A stretch of DNA of 64,000 nt from Pseudorhodobacter wandonensis (GCF_001202035.1 NZ_LGHT01000031.1:124001-188000); one strand, 5' to 3'; positions 37,449 through 47,508 are shown, counted from the stretch's first letter. Numbers and translations: made by a program. Notes: generated from the letters alone by a model not told the origin.

Positions 37449-37506
37449 AGGTATTTAGACCAAGATGAAATAGAGCCGTCTGCGCTTCATCTTGGTCCAA
37501 ATACCT
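37449..37506. repeat. Long palindrome / hairpin downstream of the rod-shape operon
   Basis: Two 21-base arms (37449-37469 and 37486-37506) are complementary with one mismatch (T-A replaced by C), enclosing a 16-base spacer. The arms contain GACCAAGATGAA and TTCATCTTGGTC. It lies 18 bases beyond the rodA stop and 40 bases before ghrA. There is no T-run, so it may be a processing or stabilising hairpin, a terminator of unusual form, or a member of a dispersed palindrome family. No second copy was noticed in this window. Confidence 0.75.
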
Positions 37507-37524
37507 AAATCCCGATGGCTTCAC

Positions 37525-38664
37525 CTAGCGCGGGCGGTGGATATGCGCGCTTTGCACCAAACCAAAGGCGGCAAGCAGCACCAGCATCGACGACCCGCCA
37601 TAAGAAACCAGAGGCAGCGGCACGCCGACGACAGGGGCAAGGCCCATCACCATCAACATATTGATCGCAAAGTAGAAAAAGAACGTGGCAGCGATGCCGA
37701 GTGTGACAAGGCTGGCAAAGCGGTCTTTGTTCTGGATGGCGCTTGAAATGCAAAAGGTCAGCACCAGCGCATATAGAATTAGAAGGGAAAAAGCGCCGAT
37801 AAAGCCGAATTCCTCGGCCAGGGTGGTAAAGATGAAATCGGTGTGCTTTTCGGGCAAAAAGTTTAGGCGGCTTTGCGTGCCTTGCATAAATCCACGCCCG
37901 GCCCAACCACCCGAGCCAAGCGCGATCTTGGCCTGCGAAATATGGTAGCCTGCGCCCAAAGGGTCGCTCGACGGGTCAAGGAATGTATCGATCCGGCGGT
38001 ATTGGTAATCTTTCAGCAACTGCCAGCTGGTCCCGCGCGAGGTAAACACCGCCGCAATCGCCCCCCCAAGCATCGCCGCAACCGCGCCGAAATAATACCA
38101 GCTGACACCTGCGCAGAACATCACCACCGCGCCGCCCATCATCAGCAGCAAGGCCGTCCCAAGGTCGGGCTGCACCAAAACCAGCGCGGTTGGAAGCATG
38201 ATCAGGATCACCGGAATCAGCACCCAGATCGGGCGAGAGGTTTTGCGGATATCCAGCCAGTCGTAATAGGCTGCCAGCAGCATCACCAAGGTGATTTTCG
38301 ACAGTTCCGAGGGCTGCAAGCGCAGTGGCCCCAGTTCGATCCAGCGTTGCGCTCCCATCCCGATCGAGCCGAACAGCTCGACCGCGACCAGCAGCATCAA
38401 TGAGCCGGCATAGGCCAGCCCCGCCATGTTGCGCCAAAACCAGATCGGCACAAAGCCAACCATCAGCATGACGCCGACGCCCGCCACAAAGCGTTTGATC
38501 TGCGGTTCGGCCCAAACCTCCATCCGGCCGCCGGCCACCGAATACAGCATCAAAAACCCGACCGAGGCGATTGCCGTCAGCAACATCACCAAAGCCCAGT
38601 TCACATGCAGGATTTTCGCAGCCCCTGTCGGAACCGTCTTTAGCCGATATTCTAAAAAGCTCAT
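37525..38664 (-). CDS. rodA: Rod shape-determining protein RodA (SEDS glycosyltransferase)
   Basis: A 379-residue SEDS-family peptidoglycan polymerase with ten hydrophobic segments. QPDLGTALLLMMGG, the essential loop region (AKIALGSGGWAGRGFMQGTQSRLNFLPE, with the conserved FxPExHTDFIF that follows) and VPLPLVSYGGSSML near the end are family hallmarks. Its start overlaps the mrdA stop by four bases. It works with PBP2 and the MreBCD scaffold in lateral wall growth. Confidence 0.95.
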   Translation of the reverse strand: MSFLEYRLKTVPTGAAKILHVNWALVMLLTAIASVGFLMLYSVAGGRMEVWAEPQIKRFVAGVGVMLMVGFVPIWFWRNMAGLAYAGSLMLLVAVELFGSIGMGAQRWIELGPLRLQPSELSKITLVMLLAAYYDWLDIRKTSRPIWVLIPVILIMLPTALVLVQPDLGTALLLMMGGAVVMFCAGVSWYYFGAVAAMLGGAIAAVFTSRGTSWQLLKDYQYRRIDTFLDPSSDPLGAGYHISQAKIALGSGGWAGRGFMQGTQSRLNFLPEKHTDFIFTTLAEEFGFIGAFSLLILYALVLTFCISSAIQNKDRFASLVTLGIAATFFFYFAINMLMVMGLAPVVGVPLPLVSYGGSSMLVLLAAFGLVQSAHIHRPR

Positions 38665-40601
38665 GCGCGGGTGCTCTCGGGTAGGTTGCCTTCGGCATCA
38701 CGCAAGATCAAACCGCGTTGCTGGGTGTCGATCCGGTTGCGCTGTGACGCTGGATAGGCCGAAAGTGGCGGCAAGCCATCGCTCATCGCGCGCAACAAAG
38801 CATCGCGCACAATCGGGCCTGCTACGGTAGAGCCGCCGCCGCCATGTTCCACCACCACCGCCGCCGCATAGCGGGGCGCGTCAAACGGCGCAAAGCCGAC
38901 AAACAGTGCGTGGTCGCGGCGAATCCATGGCAGGTCGTTGTTGCTGATAACCCCGCTTGCCCGCTCGGCCGCGCTGATGTTGCGCACCTGGCTCGTGCCC
39001 GACTTGCCCGCCAGACGCATCGATTTGTCATCAATACGCGCAGAATAGCCGGTGCCACGCTGGCTGTTGCAAACGGCAAACATGCCTTGCCGCACAGAGT
39101 TCAGCAAATTGGCATCCAATCCCAGGCTCGGGCCAGCAGGCGCGGGTTGTGCCACGCCGTCAATGCTGTGAATAAGCCGCGGCGAAACCGCCCGCCCGCT
39201 GGCAATCCGTGACGTCATCACCGCCAGTTGCAAAGGCGACGACAAAACATAGCCCTGCCCAATTGACGCGTTGACAGTGTCGCCGATCACCCACTCTTTC
39301 TTATAGCGCTCTTGCTTCCATGCCTTGTTCGGCATCAAACCATCGGTAATCGCCGACATCGGCAGGTCATGCCGCTCGCCCAAGCCCAATCTGCGGCCCA
39401 TTTCGGCGATTTTATCAATGCCGACCTTCATCGCAATGTCATAGAAAAACACATCGCAGCTTTCGCCCAAGGCGCGATCAAGGCTTACCTTGCCATGGCC
39501 ACTGGACCGCCAGCAGTGAAACTTGCGCCCGCCCACCTCATAATGGCCGGGGCAATATACCGTGGTCGAGGTGGTGATCGCCCCCGCCTCAAGCGCCGCC
39601 AAGGCTGTGACCATCTTAAAGGTCGAGCCGGGCGGATAAGCCCCCGCCACCGTTTTGTTTGCCAAAGGCCGGTGGTCGTTTTCGGTCAAGGCGTTGTAAT
39701 CGGCGTGTGAAATCCCGCGCACAAACAGATTCGGGTCAAAAGACGGGGCCGAGGCTATCGCCAGAATGTCGCCGTTCTGCACATCCATAACCACTGCCGC
39801 CGCCGACTCGTCGCCCAGCCGCGCCTGCACAAAGTTCTGCACATCGGCATCAATCGTCAGGCGAATATCGGCGCCTGCCACACCTTCCTGCCGCCCCAAC
39901 TCGCGCATCACGCGGCCAACCGCATTCACCTCGACACGGCGATTGCCCGCCTTGCCGCGCAACGTGTCTTCCATCCAGGTTTCAACCCCGATCTTGCCGA
40001 TCTGAAACTTGGGCGTCTGCAACAGCGGGTCCGGCTCATCCAGCTTGGCCAAATCGCGGTCGCTCACCGGGCCAACATAACCGATGATATGCGCAAAATC
40101 GAAATCGCGCGGATAAATCCGGCTCAGCCCCACCTCGGGCGATACGCCGGGCAGGGCAGGGGCATTGATTGCCACTTTCGACACATCATCCCAGCTAATG
40201 CGATCCGACACGATAATCGGCAAAGGGCTGCGCTTGCGGGCCTCTTTCAGCGCGCGTTCGAAATCTTCCTCCGAGATCGGCAAAATCCCGGTCAGGCGGT
40301 TCAGCACATCCTCGACATTGCCCGCATCATCGCGGCTGATCACCACGCGATAGTTTTGTTCATTGCCCGCCAACAGCTTGCCGTTGCGATCATGGATCAG
40401 GCCACGCGCAGGCGGAATAAGCCGGATCGAAATGCGGTTATCCTCGGCCAGCAGTCTAAATTCTTCGGCTTGGTCAACCTGCATATGCCGCATCCGCGCG
40501 CCCAGAACGGCAACCACAGCCGCCATAGAGCCGCCCAGAAACAGCCCCCGTCGGGTAACTTTGGCCGCACTTTCATCGGTGTCGCGGGCTGAGCGTCTCA
40601 T
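38661..40601 (-). CDS. mrdA: Penicillin-binding protein 2 (peptidoglycan transpeptidase)
   Basis: A 646-residue class B PBP. An N-terminal membrane anchor follows the RRGLFLGG segment (about 20-45), then the pedestal domain and the transpeptidase domain with the active-site GSTFK motif in YPPGSTFKMVTAL, an SCDVFFYD SxN-type region and a KSGTSQ motif. It overlaps mreD and rodA by four bases each. It is the cross-linking partner of RodA in rod elongation. Confidence 0.95.
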   Translation of the reverse strand: MRRSARDTDESAAKVTRRGLFLGGSMAAVVAVLGARMRHMQVDQAEEFRLLAEDNRISIRLIPPARGLIHDRNGKLLAGNEQNYRVVISRDDAGNVEDVLNRLTGILPISEEDFERALKEARKRSPLPIIVSDRISWDDVSKVAINAPALPGVSPEVGLSRIYPRDFDFAHIIGYVGPVSDRDLAKLDEPDPLLQTPKFQIGKIGVETWMEDTLRGKAGNRRVEVNAVGRVMRELGRQEGVAGADIRLTIDADVQNFVQARLGDESAAAVVMDVQNGDILAIASAPSFDPNLFVRGISHADYNALTENDHRPLANKTVAGAYPPGSTFKMVTALAALEAGAITTSTTVYCPGHYEVGGRKFHCWRSSGHGKVSLDRALGESCDVFFYDIAMKVGIDKIAEMGRRLGLGERHDLPMSAITDGLMPNKAWKQERYKKEWVIGDTVNASIGQGYVLSSPLQLAVMTSRIASGRAVSPRLIHSIDGVAQPAPAGPSLGLDANLLNSVRQGMFAVCNSQRGTGYSARIDDKSMRLAGKSGTSQVRNISAAERASGVISNNDLPWIRRDHALFVGFAPFDAPRYAAAVVVEHGGGGSTVAGPIVRDALLRAMSDGLPPLSAYPASQRNRIDTQQRGLILRDAEGNLPESTRA

Positions 40602-41140
40602 ATGCGTCTCCCTTTCGCGTCAACTTCTCCGGCGCCGGGTTTGCGCAGATGCAACAGAACGCGCATTCCCCAAACAACCGCAGGATACATCAAAATCGAC
40701 CCGATTGTCTGGGCAAATGCAAACCCGAACCCCGGTTGCGCCAAAAACGCGATGGCGAAAACCAAACGATAGGCCAAAAGCATCGCAACCATCACAACCG
40801 AAAGCAGCAACCATTCGGTGACAAAGCCCAATTCCCGCGTCAGCGCCGAACGCGCGCGCAAAAACTCGGTCGCCAGCACCACAATCGCAGCCCATAGGCC
40901 GGGCGGGCGCATCAAAACCATGTCCTCAACCAAAACCACCAGCGCGATCAACCAAGTCGGTAACTGGTCGGGCCGCTGCGTCACCCATGCCAACATCAGG
41001 CACAGCAGAAAATCAGGGCGCGGCCAGTCGCCCGCCACGCTGCCCAACGGCAGCAGGCGCAAAAACAACAAGACCAGCGCAATGGCGACAAACCCTGCAC
41101 GGTACAGCCAAACGCTGTTGCGAATCCCTGTCACCATCAC
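40598..41140 (-). CDS. mreD: Rod shape-determining protein MreD
   Basis: A 180-residue inner-membrane protein with about five hydrophobic segments, poorly conserved as usual for MreD but clear from size, RPDFLLCLMLAWVTQRP and ILMYPAVVW segments and its place between mreC and mrdA. It overlaps both neighbours by four bases. Confidence 0.88.
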   Translation of the reverse strand: MMVTGIRNSVWLYRAGFVAIALVLLFLRLLPLGSVAGDWPRPDFLLCLMLAWVTQRPDQLPTWLIALVVLVEDMVLMRPPGLWAAIVVLATEFLRARSALTRELGFVTEWLLLSVVMVAMLLAYRLVFAIAFLAQPGFGFAFAQTIGSILMYPAVVWGMRVLLHLRKPGAGEVDAKGRRI

Positions 41141-42051
41141 TGCCCCACCGCAGCGGGCGCTTCGGTTTGCACCGATGGCGCTTGGGTTGCAGGCACAGCA
41201 ATCAGATTGCCCGCATCGGTAATCGGCTCTTGCGGGTGGCTGCGCAAGACGCGCAAAAATTCCAACCGCTCATAATCGGCCGAAAGCGAAACCCGCAGGC
41301 GGCGGTCGTTGCCTTGCACCACAGTTCCCACCAACAGCCCCGCCGGAAACACGCCGCCATCGCCCGAGGTGACAACCTGATCGCCGGGCCGCACCAAATC
41401 CGGTTTTTCAACAAAATCCAGCGGCGGGCGCGCAGAGTTATCGCCAGAAAGCAAGCCGCGCTGCCCCGAAGGCTGCGCCGTGACCGGAATGCGGCTGTTG
41501 CTGTCGGTCAGCAGAATAACCCGTGCCGTGCGTTGCCCCACGCCCGAGATTCGCCCGACCAGACCAATGCCATCCATCGTGGCCCAGCCGTCCTGAATAC
41601 CGTCGCGCGAGCCCACGTTCAGCAAAACCGATTGCCGGAACGGGCTGCCGCTATCGGCCATCACAACGCCGGTCACATGGGTCAGCTTGGGGTCAAGTCG
41701 AACCTGATTAAGGTCCATCAGGCGCGCGTTCTTTTGCTCCAACTGCAAAGCCGCTTCTTTCCAGGCCTTCATTTGCTGCAACTCGCGGCGCAGCTCTTGG
41801 TTCTGGTCGTACAGATTGCCGTAGGATTGAAAGCTTTTGACCATATCGACGGTTTTGGTCACCGGCACCAAAGCCCATTCAAAGCTGGGTACAAATGTGT
41901 CAACCAGCGCGGTCCGGAACCGTTCGACCCGCGGGCTGTCAATGCGCCAAAGCAGGAACAATGCCAGCAAGGCAAACACCAAAACCCCCACCAGAATGCG
42001 GCGGAGGGGGCGGGTGTATTCATCCGGTGATGTGCGGTTTCTTGCCACCAC
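41137..42051 (-). CDS. mreC: Rod shape-determining protein MreC
   Basis: A 304-residue bitopic protein with one membrane segment (about 18-38), a coiled-coil region (about 70-110, QELRRELQQMKAWKE) and a periplasmic two-lobed beta domain with DGIQDGWATMDGIGLVG and GDQVVTSGDGGVFPAGLLVG, characteristic of MreC. It starts at GTG, with a second GTG next to it at 42048 that has better spacing to GAGG. It overlaps mreD by four bases and lies 58 bases after mreB. Confidence 0.92.
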   Translation of the reverse strand: MVARNRTSPDEYTRPLRRILVGVLVFALLALFLLWRIDSPRVERFRTALVDTFVPSFEWALVPVTKTVDMVKSFQSYGNLYDQNQELRRELQQMKAWKEAALQLEQKNARLMDLNQVRLDPKLTHVTGVVMADSGSPFRQSVLLNVGSRDGIQDGWATMDGIGLVGRISGVGQRTARVILLTDSNSRIPVTAQPSGQRGLLSGDNSARPPLDFVEKPDLVRPGDQVVTSGDGGVFPAGLLVGTVVQGNDRRLRVSLSADYERLEFLRVLRSHPQEPITDAGNLIAVPATQAPSVQTEAPAAVGQ

Positions 42052-42109
42052 TGCCTCGCATCAAAGGGCGGGCCGCAGATTGGCCCAATACTATGTAACC
42101 GGTTTGGTC

Positions 42110-43162
<1,053 letters not shown>

Positions 43163-43348
43163 TTAGTAAACCGAAAAACCCCGCGACTCAGACGGCTGAG
43201 GCAGGCGTCTTCTTATAGGGAGCCAACATAACAAGGGAAAGAGCCATGCCAACCGCTATGGGCGTCTTCCCGCCGCTTGGCCAAAGCAAGCACGACCCCG
43301 CGCAAACCCACATAGTTGCAATACTGCAAATATACCGCTTCAAAACGC

Positions 43349-43379
43349 ACAATGGCGGCGCAATATACGCCGCCATTGT
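43349..43379 (-). terminator. Rho-independent terminator of leuA
   Basis: A perfect 12-base-pair stem (ACAATGGCGGCG with CGCCGCCATTGT) and a seven-base loop, followed on the minus strand by GCGTTTT. It lies 40 bases after the leuA stop, between leuA and mreB. Confidence 0.82.
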
Positions 43380-43418
43380 TTGATTTCTGCAATTCCAACA
43401 AAACACAAAAAAGTGTGT

Positions 43419-44996
43419 TTACGATTGGTCGCGATAGCTGATTCCCTTGGTATCATAGCCCATTTCGGCCTTTTCGCGCCGCACGATCAGGCGGTTCAGC
43501 GCGTTCACATAGGCCCGCACCGATGCCACAATCGTATCTGTATCGGCCGATTGACCCGTAGAAATGTTGCCATCCTCTTCCAAACGCACCGAAACGGTCG
43601 CCTGCGCATCCGTGCCTTCGGTCACCGCCTGCACCTGATACAGCTGCAAACGCGCCTTATGCGGGTACAGCATTTTCACCGCGTTAAAGGCCGCATCCAC
43701 TGGCCCGTCACCCGTGGCATCAATCGAATGGTCCACGCCTTCGATCGACAGCGTCAGCTCGGCCTCTTGCGGGCCATCGGTGCCGCAGACCACGCGCAGG
43801 CGTTTTACTTGCAACGTGTCATGCGCCGCAGCCGTCGCACTATCATGGATCAACGCGATCAGATCGTCGTCAAACACTTCTTTCTTGCGGTCGGCCAGCG
43901 CCTTGAACCGCACAAAGGCATCGTTCAACTGGTTGTCGGCCATGTCATAGCCCAGATCTTTCAGCTTGGCCCGCAGCGCAGCCCGCCCCGAATGCTTGCC
44001 CAAAGGCAAAGACGTGCCCGACAGGCCCACATCTTCGGGGCGCATCACCTCAAAGGTCTCGCGGTTTTTCAGCATGCCGTCCTGATGAATACCGCTTTCA
44101 TGCGCAAAGGCGTTCTTGCCAACAATCGCCTTGTTGAACTGCACGGCAAAGCCCGAAACCGTGGCCACGCGGCGGCTGATCGCCATGATTTTCGTGGTGT
44201 CCACGCCGGTGCGGTAGGGCATGATGTCATTGCGCACTTTCAGCGCCATCACCACCTCTTCCAGCGCCGTGTTGCCCGCGCGTTCGCCCAAGCCGTTGAT
44301 CGTGCACTCAATCTGCCGCGCGCCAGCCTCAACTGCGGCCAGCGAGTTGGCGGTCGCCATGCCCAGATCGTTGTGGCAATGCGTGGCGAAAATGATGTTA
44401 TCCGCCCCCGGCACACGCTCCAGCAACATGCGGATCAGATCGGCACTTTCGCGCGGCGCGGTATAGCCCACCGTGTCGGGGATGTTGATCGTGGTCGCCC
44501 CGGCCTTGATCGCAATTTCAACCGTGCGGCACAGGTAATCATGCTCGGTCCGCGTTGCATCCATTGGCGACCACTGCACATTGTCGCACAGGTTGCGCGC
44601 ATGGGTCACGGTTTCATGGATACGCTCGGCCATCTGGTCCATGGTCAGGTTCGGAATGGCGCGGTGCAGCGGCGAGGTGCCGATAAACGTATGAATACGC
44701 GGGCGTTTTGCGTGTTTCACGGCTTCCCAGCAGCGGTCAATATCTTTGAAATTCGCCCGCGCCAAACCGCAAATCTGTGCCGATTTCGCCTGCCGTGCAA
44801 TTTCGGACACCGCCGCAAAATCGCCCTCGGACGCAATCGGAAACCCTGCCTCGATAATATCCACGCCCATTTCGTCCAGACTGGCCGCAATCTCCAGCTT
44901 TTCGTCATGGGTCATTGTCGCACCCGGGCTTTGCTCGCCATCGCGCAGCGTGGTGTCAAAAATCAGAACACGGGGTTGCGTGCTTTTGTCAGTCAT
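43419..44996 (-). CDS. leuA: 2-isopropylmalate synthase
   Basis: A 525-residue first enzyme of leucine synthesis. The N-terminal FDTTLRDGEQSPGATM motif, HCHNDLGMATANS metal-binding motif and GERAGNTALEEVV lie in the TIM barrel. The C-terminal part (about 400-510) is the leucine-binding regulatory domain (LYQVQAVTEGTDAQATVSV). So the enzyme itself should be feedback inhibited. Upstream lies a leader peptide with a leucine codon cluster, indicating attenuation control. The gene ends before a strong terminator. Confidence 0.95.
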   Translation of the reverse strand: MTDKSTQPRVLIFDTTLRDGEQSPGATMTHDEKLEIAASLDEMGVDIIEAGFPIASEGDFAAVSEIARQAKSAQICGLARANFKDIDRCWEAVKHAKRPRIHTFIGTSPLHRAIPNLTMDQMAERIHETVTHARNLCDNVQWSPMDATRTEHDYLCRTVEIAIKAGATTINIPDTVGYTAPRESADLIRMLLERVPGADNIIFATHCHNDLGMATANSLAAVEAGARQIECTINGLGERAGNTALEEVVMALKVRNDIMPYRTGVDTTKIMAISRRVATVSGFAVQFNKAIVGKNAFAHESGIHQDGMLKNRETFEVMRPEDVGLSGTSLPLGKHSGRAALRAKLKDLGYDMADNQLNDAFVRFKALADRKKEVFDDDLIALIHDSATAAAHDTLQVKRLRVVCGTDGPQEAELTLSIEGVDHSIDATGDGPVDAAFNAVKMLYPHKARLQLYQVQAVTEGTDAQATVSVRLEEDGNISTGQSADTDTIVASVRAYVNALNRLIVRREKAEMGYDTKGISYRDQS

Positions 44997-45019
44997 TTGA
45001 AAATCTCTCTGAAAGTTCC

Positions 45020-45093
45020 GTTAGCCTTTGCGTTCCGGGCGCTTGTCACCTCTGAGCGGTCGCACCCGAAGGCACGCTCAACGGAGGCTAAGA
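45020..45093 (-). promoter_or_regulatory. Leucine attenuator region of leuA (candidate)
   Basis: The minus-strand RNA between leader peptide and leuA can form competing pairs. TTAGCCT inside the leucine-codon run pairs with AGGCTAA about 60 bases on, while GAGCG with CGCTC forms an alternative hairpin around a TTCG loop (GTGCC/GGTGC). Such mutually exclusive pairing next to leucine codons is the layout of ribosome-dependent attenuation. No clear T-run terminator was found, so the exact mechanism (termination or masking of the leuA start) is open. Confidence 0.55.
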
Positions 45094-45164
45094 AGGAGAA
45101 GCGCACAGGAAAGAGGGGCGCAAGGCGCCTTGTGGGTCGTGGATATGATCGTTTCCTGTACCAT
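45078..45164 (-). CDS. leuA leader peptide with leucine codon cluster
   Basis: A 28-codon minus-strand ORF upstream of leuA. Its end reads Ala-Leu-Leu-Leu-Leu-Ser-Leu-Arg-stop (CTT CTC CTT CTT AGC CTC CGT TGA), with another Leu codon four residues earlier. The stop lies 81 bases before the leuA ATG. No ribosome-binding site precedes the ATG. Instead a TATAGT -10-like hexamer ends seven bases upstream, so the transcript may start at or next to the ATG (leaderless), as described for the trp leader of rhizobia. Recognised by codon content and position, not by similarity. Confidence 0.72.
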   Translation of the reverse strand: MVQETIISTTHKAPCAPLSCALLLLSLR

Positions 45165-45295
45165 GGGGGCGACTATACCCAAGCTTTTGCGAATGAAAAC
45201 CCTAAAATGCGGGTGCCTGCGCGTTTTCACCTGCGCTTTGGTCTGGTCACCGCCGCGCATCGCCCTAGGTCGCAGTTTGGCAAAGGGAGGGGATT

Positions 45296-45961
45296 ATGGC
45301 AAAAGCATTGGTTGTCGGCGCATCAGGCGGCATTGGCGCGGCATTGGTTGGCGCGCTTTCCGCCGAGGGGCATCAGGTCACGCCTTTGTCACGCAGCACG
45401 GATGGCCTGGACATCACAGATGAGGCCAGCGTTGCCGCGTGCATGGCGCGTCTGCAAGGCCCGTTTGATACGGTGTTCATCGCCACGGGCGCTTTGGAAA
45501 TCGGTCCGCATTCGCCTGAAAAATCCTTGCGGGCAGTTACCGCCGCCGGTTTGCTTGCGCAGTTTCAAACCAACGCAATAGGGCCGATGCTGGTTCTGAA
45601 ACACCTTATCCCGCATTTGCCACGTGACAGGCTTGTACGGGTGGGCATCTTGTCGGCGCGGGTTGGGTCAATCGGCGACAACGGTTTGGGCGGCTGGTAT
45701 TCTTACCGCAGCGCCAAGGCCGCGCTGAACCAACTGGTCCACACCGCCGCGATAGAGCTGTCGCGCAGTCACAAACAGGCCGTTCTGGCCCTGCTGCATC
45801 CCGGAACCGTGGAAACCAGCTTTACAGCCAAATACGCGGGCCATCACCCGACTGTCCCACCCGAGGCGGCGGCGCAAAACCTGCTTGCCGTGCTGTCTGC
45901 CCTTGGCCCCGCACAATCGGGCGGGTTTTATGATTGGGCAGGCAAGCCCGTGCCGTGGTAA
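45296..45961 (+). CDS. SDR family oxidoreductase (C-factor-like)
   Basis: A 221-residue short-chain dehydrogenase. The cofactor motif GASGGIG is at residues 8-14, a catalytic Ser lies in the LSARVGS segment and the YRSAK tetrad near residue 139-143. The short length and the HPGTVETSFTAKY stretch resemble the CsgA/C-factor-like group. It has GGGAGGGG six bases before its ATG. Divergent from the leuA leader, so 45165-45295 carries promoters for both. The substrate is unknown. Confidence 0.85.
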   Translation: MAKALVVGASGGIGAALVGALSAEGHQVTPLSRSTDGLDITDEASVAACMARLQGPFDTVFIATGALEIGPHSPEKSLRAVTAAGLLAQFQTNAIGPMLVLKHLIPHLPRDRLVRVGILSARVGSIGDNGLGGWYSYRSAKAALNQLVHTAAIELSRSHKQAVLALLHPGTVETSFTAKYAGHHPTVPPEAAAQNLLAVLSALGPAQSGGFYDWAGKPVPW

Positions 45962-46062
45962 AGGTTCGGGCGCGTTTCAAAGGTTAATATCGGGTAAACC
46001 GTTTTTGTTAATACTTTTGATATCAATTGGTTATGCAATTGTCCGCGCGCGGTCACGCAGCC

Positions 46063-47508
46063 CTAATTCCCTGCAACCGGCGCGGTCGGCGTGGCCTCTC
46101 CCGCGCCCTCGCTTGCCTTTGCTGGGCCGGTCAAGATTCCATTGGTCCACTCACCCGCCGTTTCCTGCCCCGAGCTATATTTCAAAACCCCTTGCCCTTG
46201 CCGTTTGCCCGCCACAAAGGCCCCCTGATAGGTGTCGCCATTCGGATAGGTCGCCAGCCCGATGCCTTCAATCTGGCCAGCCTTCCAGTCGCCCTCATAT
46301 TGAAAGCCGTCAGCCATCACGACCTTGCCTTTTCCGTCGCGCAGGCCTGCTTTGAAAGTGCCGGTATAAACGCTGCCATCCACATAATTCGCGACGCCTT
46401 CACCATCGCGCAGGCCGGCCTTCCAGCTGCCTTCATAACGATAGCCGTCAGGGTAGGTCATGATACCATTTCCCTGATATTGGGCGGCCACAAAGTCACC
46501 CTCATAGACCTGCCCGTTGGCATAGGTTGCGCGGCCATTTCCTTCAATCACGCCGCCCGCCCAAGCGCCGTTATAGGTAGAGCCGTCAGGGTAGGTTATC
46601 TTGCCTATCCCATCGGGTTGGTCATTTTTGAAACTGCCCGCATACACCGCCCCATCCGGATAGGTGACCGTGCCGCTGCCATCAATATGGCCGTTCACCC
46701 AGTCGCCGCTGTAAACATAGCCGTCGGGGCCATTGAAGATGCCTTTGCCATGCCGCTGGTCGTCGGCAAAGTCGCCTTCATAGCGGTCGCCATTTGCATA
46801 GATCACGCGGCCCTTTCCGACCCGCTGGCCATTCACAAAACTGCCCTCATAGACGTCGCCGTTCGATTGGGTCAGCTTGCCCGCGCCATTGATCTGCCCG
46901 TCCGCCCATTCGCCTGTATAGATCAGCCCGTCCGGCATCGTCAAAACACCCGTTCCTTGCCGCTGGCCTTGCACGAGGTCGCCGTCATAGATCGTGCCGT
47001 CCGGATAGGTCACCTTGCCACGGCCCTGCTTTTCACCCGCGACCCAATCCCCCTCATACCGGTATCCGCCCGCATCAACGAGCACACCTTTTCCGCTATG
47101 AACGGCATTGACAAAACTGCCGGTATAAACCGATCCGTCGGCATAGCGCGCGACGCCCTCGCCGGTCATGCTGCCCGCGGTCCAATCGCCCTCATAAGTG
47201 CCGCCATCGGGATAGGTGATCTTGCCTTTGCCTTCGGGCTTGCCCGCGACGAAATCGCCCTCATAGATAGACCCGTTGGGAAAATTCGCGATACCTTTAC
47301 CGCGAATTTCGCCGGCAACCCAATCACCGGTATAGGAATAGCCATTCGGCAAAGTATAGGTGCCGGTGCCATCCTGGCGGCCATCCTTGAACGTGCCTTC
47401 ATAAACCGAGCCATCGTCATATTGTTTGCTGATTACGCTGTCTTGCGCAAGGCTGGGGGCTGCAAGCATAGCCGCAGCGATGGCCCATCCAAAAACATTT
47501 GTGTTCAT
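46063..47508 (-). CDS. Secreted/periplasmic MORN-repeat protein
   Basis: A 481-residue protein. A signal peptide (cleavage near SLAQ at about residue 22) is followed by about 19 tandem MORN repeats of 23 residues (pattern YxGxW/FxxGxxxGxGxxxxxDG), the last degenerate, and a short Ala/Pro/Thr tail. The aromatic position after YxG alternates between Phe and Trp in nearly every repeat, giving a 46-residue super-period with one break between repeats 9 and 10. A good ribosome-binding site (GGAG, six bases) supports the start. MORN proteins of this type bind membranes or partner proteins. The exact role is not known. It stands alone between SDR and nadE. Confidence 0.88.
   Translation of the reverse strand: MNTNVFGWAIAAAMLAAPSLAQDSVISKQYDDGSVYEGTFKDGRQDGTGTYTLPNGYSYTGDWVAGEIRGKGIANFPNGSIYEGDFVAGKPEGKGKITYPDGGTYEGDWTAGSMTGEGVARYADGSVYTGSFVNAVHSGKGVLVDAGGYRYEGDWVAGEKQGRGKVTYPDGTIYDGDLVQGQRQGTGVLTMPDGLIYTGEWADGQINGAGKLTQSNGDVYEGSFVNGQRVGKGRVIYANGDRYEGDFADDQRHGKGIFNGPDGYVYSGDWVNGHIDGSGTVTYPDGAVYAGSFKNDQPDGIGKITYPDGSTYNGAWAGGVIEGNGRATYANGQVYEGDFVAAQYQGNGIMTYPDGYRYEGSWKAGLRDGEGVANYVDGSVYTGTFKAGLRDGKGKVVMADGFQYEGDWKAGQIEGIGLATYPNGDTYQGAFVAGKRQGQGVLKYSSGQETAGEWTNGILTGPAKASEGAGEATPTAPVAGN

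Noticed and set aside
43380-45581. 733-codon plus-strand ORF opposite leuA
   Set aside because: It is the antisense shadow of leuA, a strongly conserved enzyme, with His/Arg/Gln-rich content and no domain. High GC leaves long open antisense frames.
46063-47508. Regularly spaced repeats resembling a CRISPR or minisatellite
   Set aside because: The 69-base period is coding (23-residue MORN units), imperfect, and has no unique spacers or cas genes.
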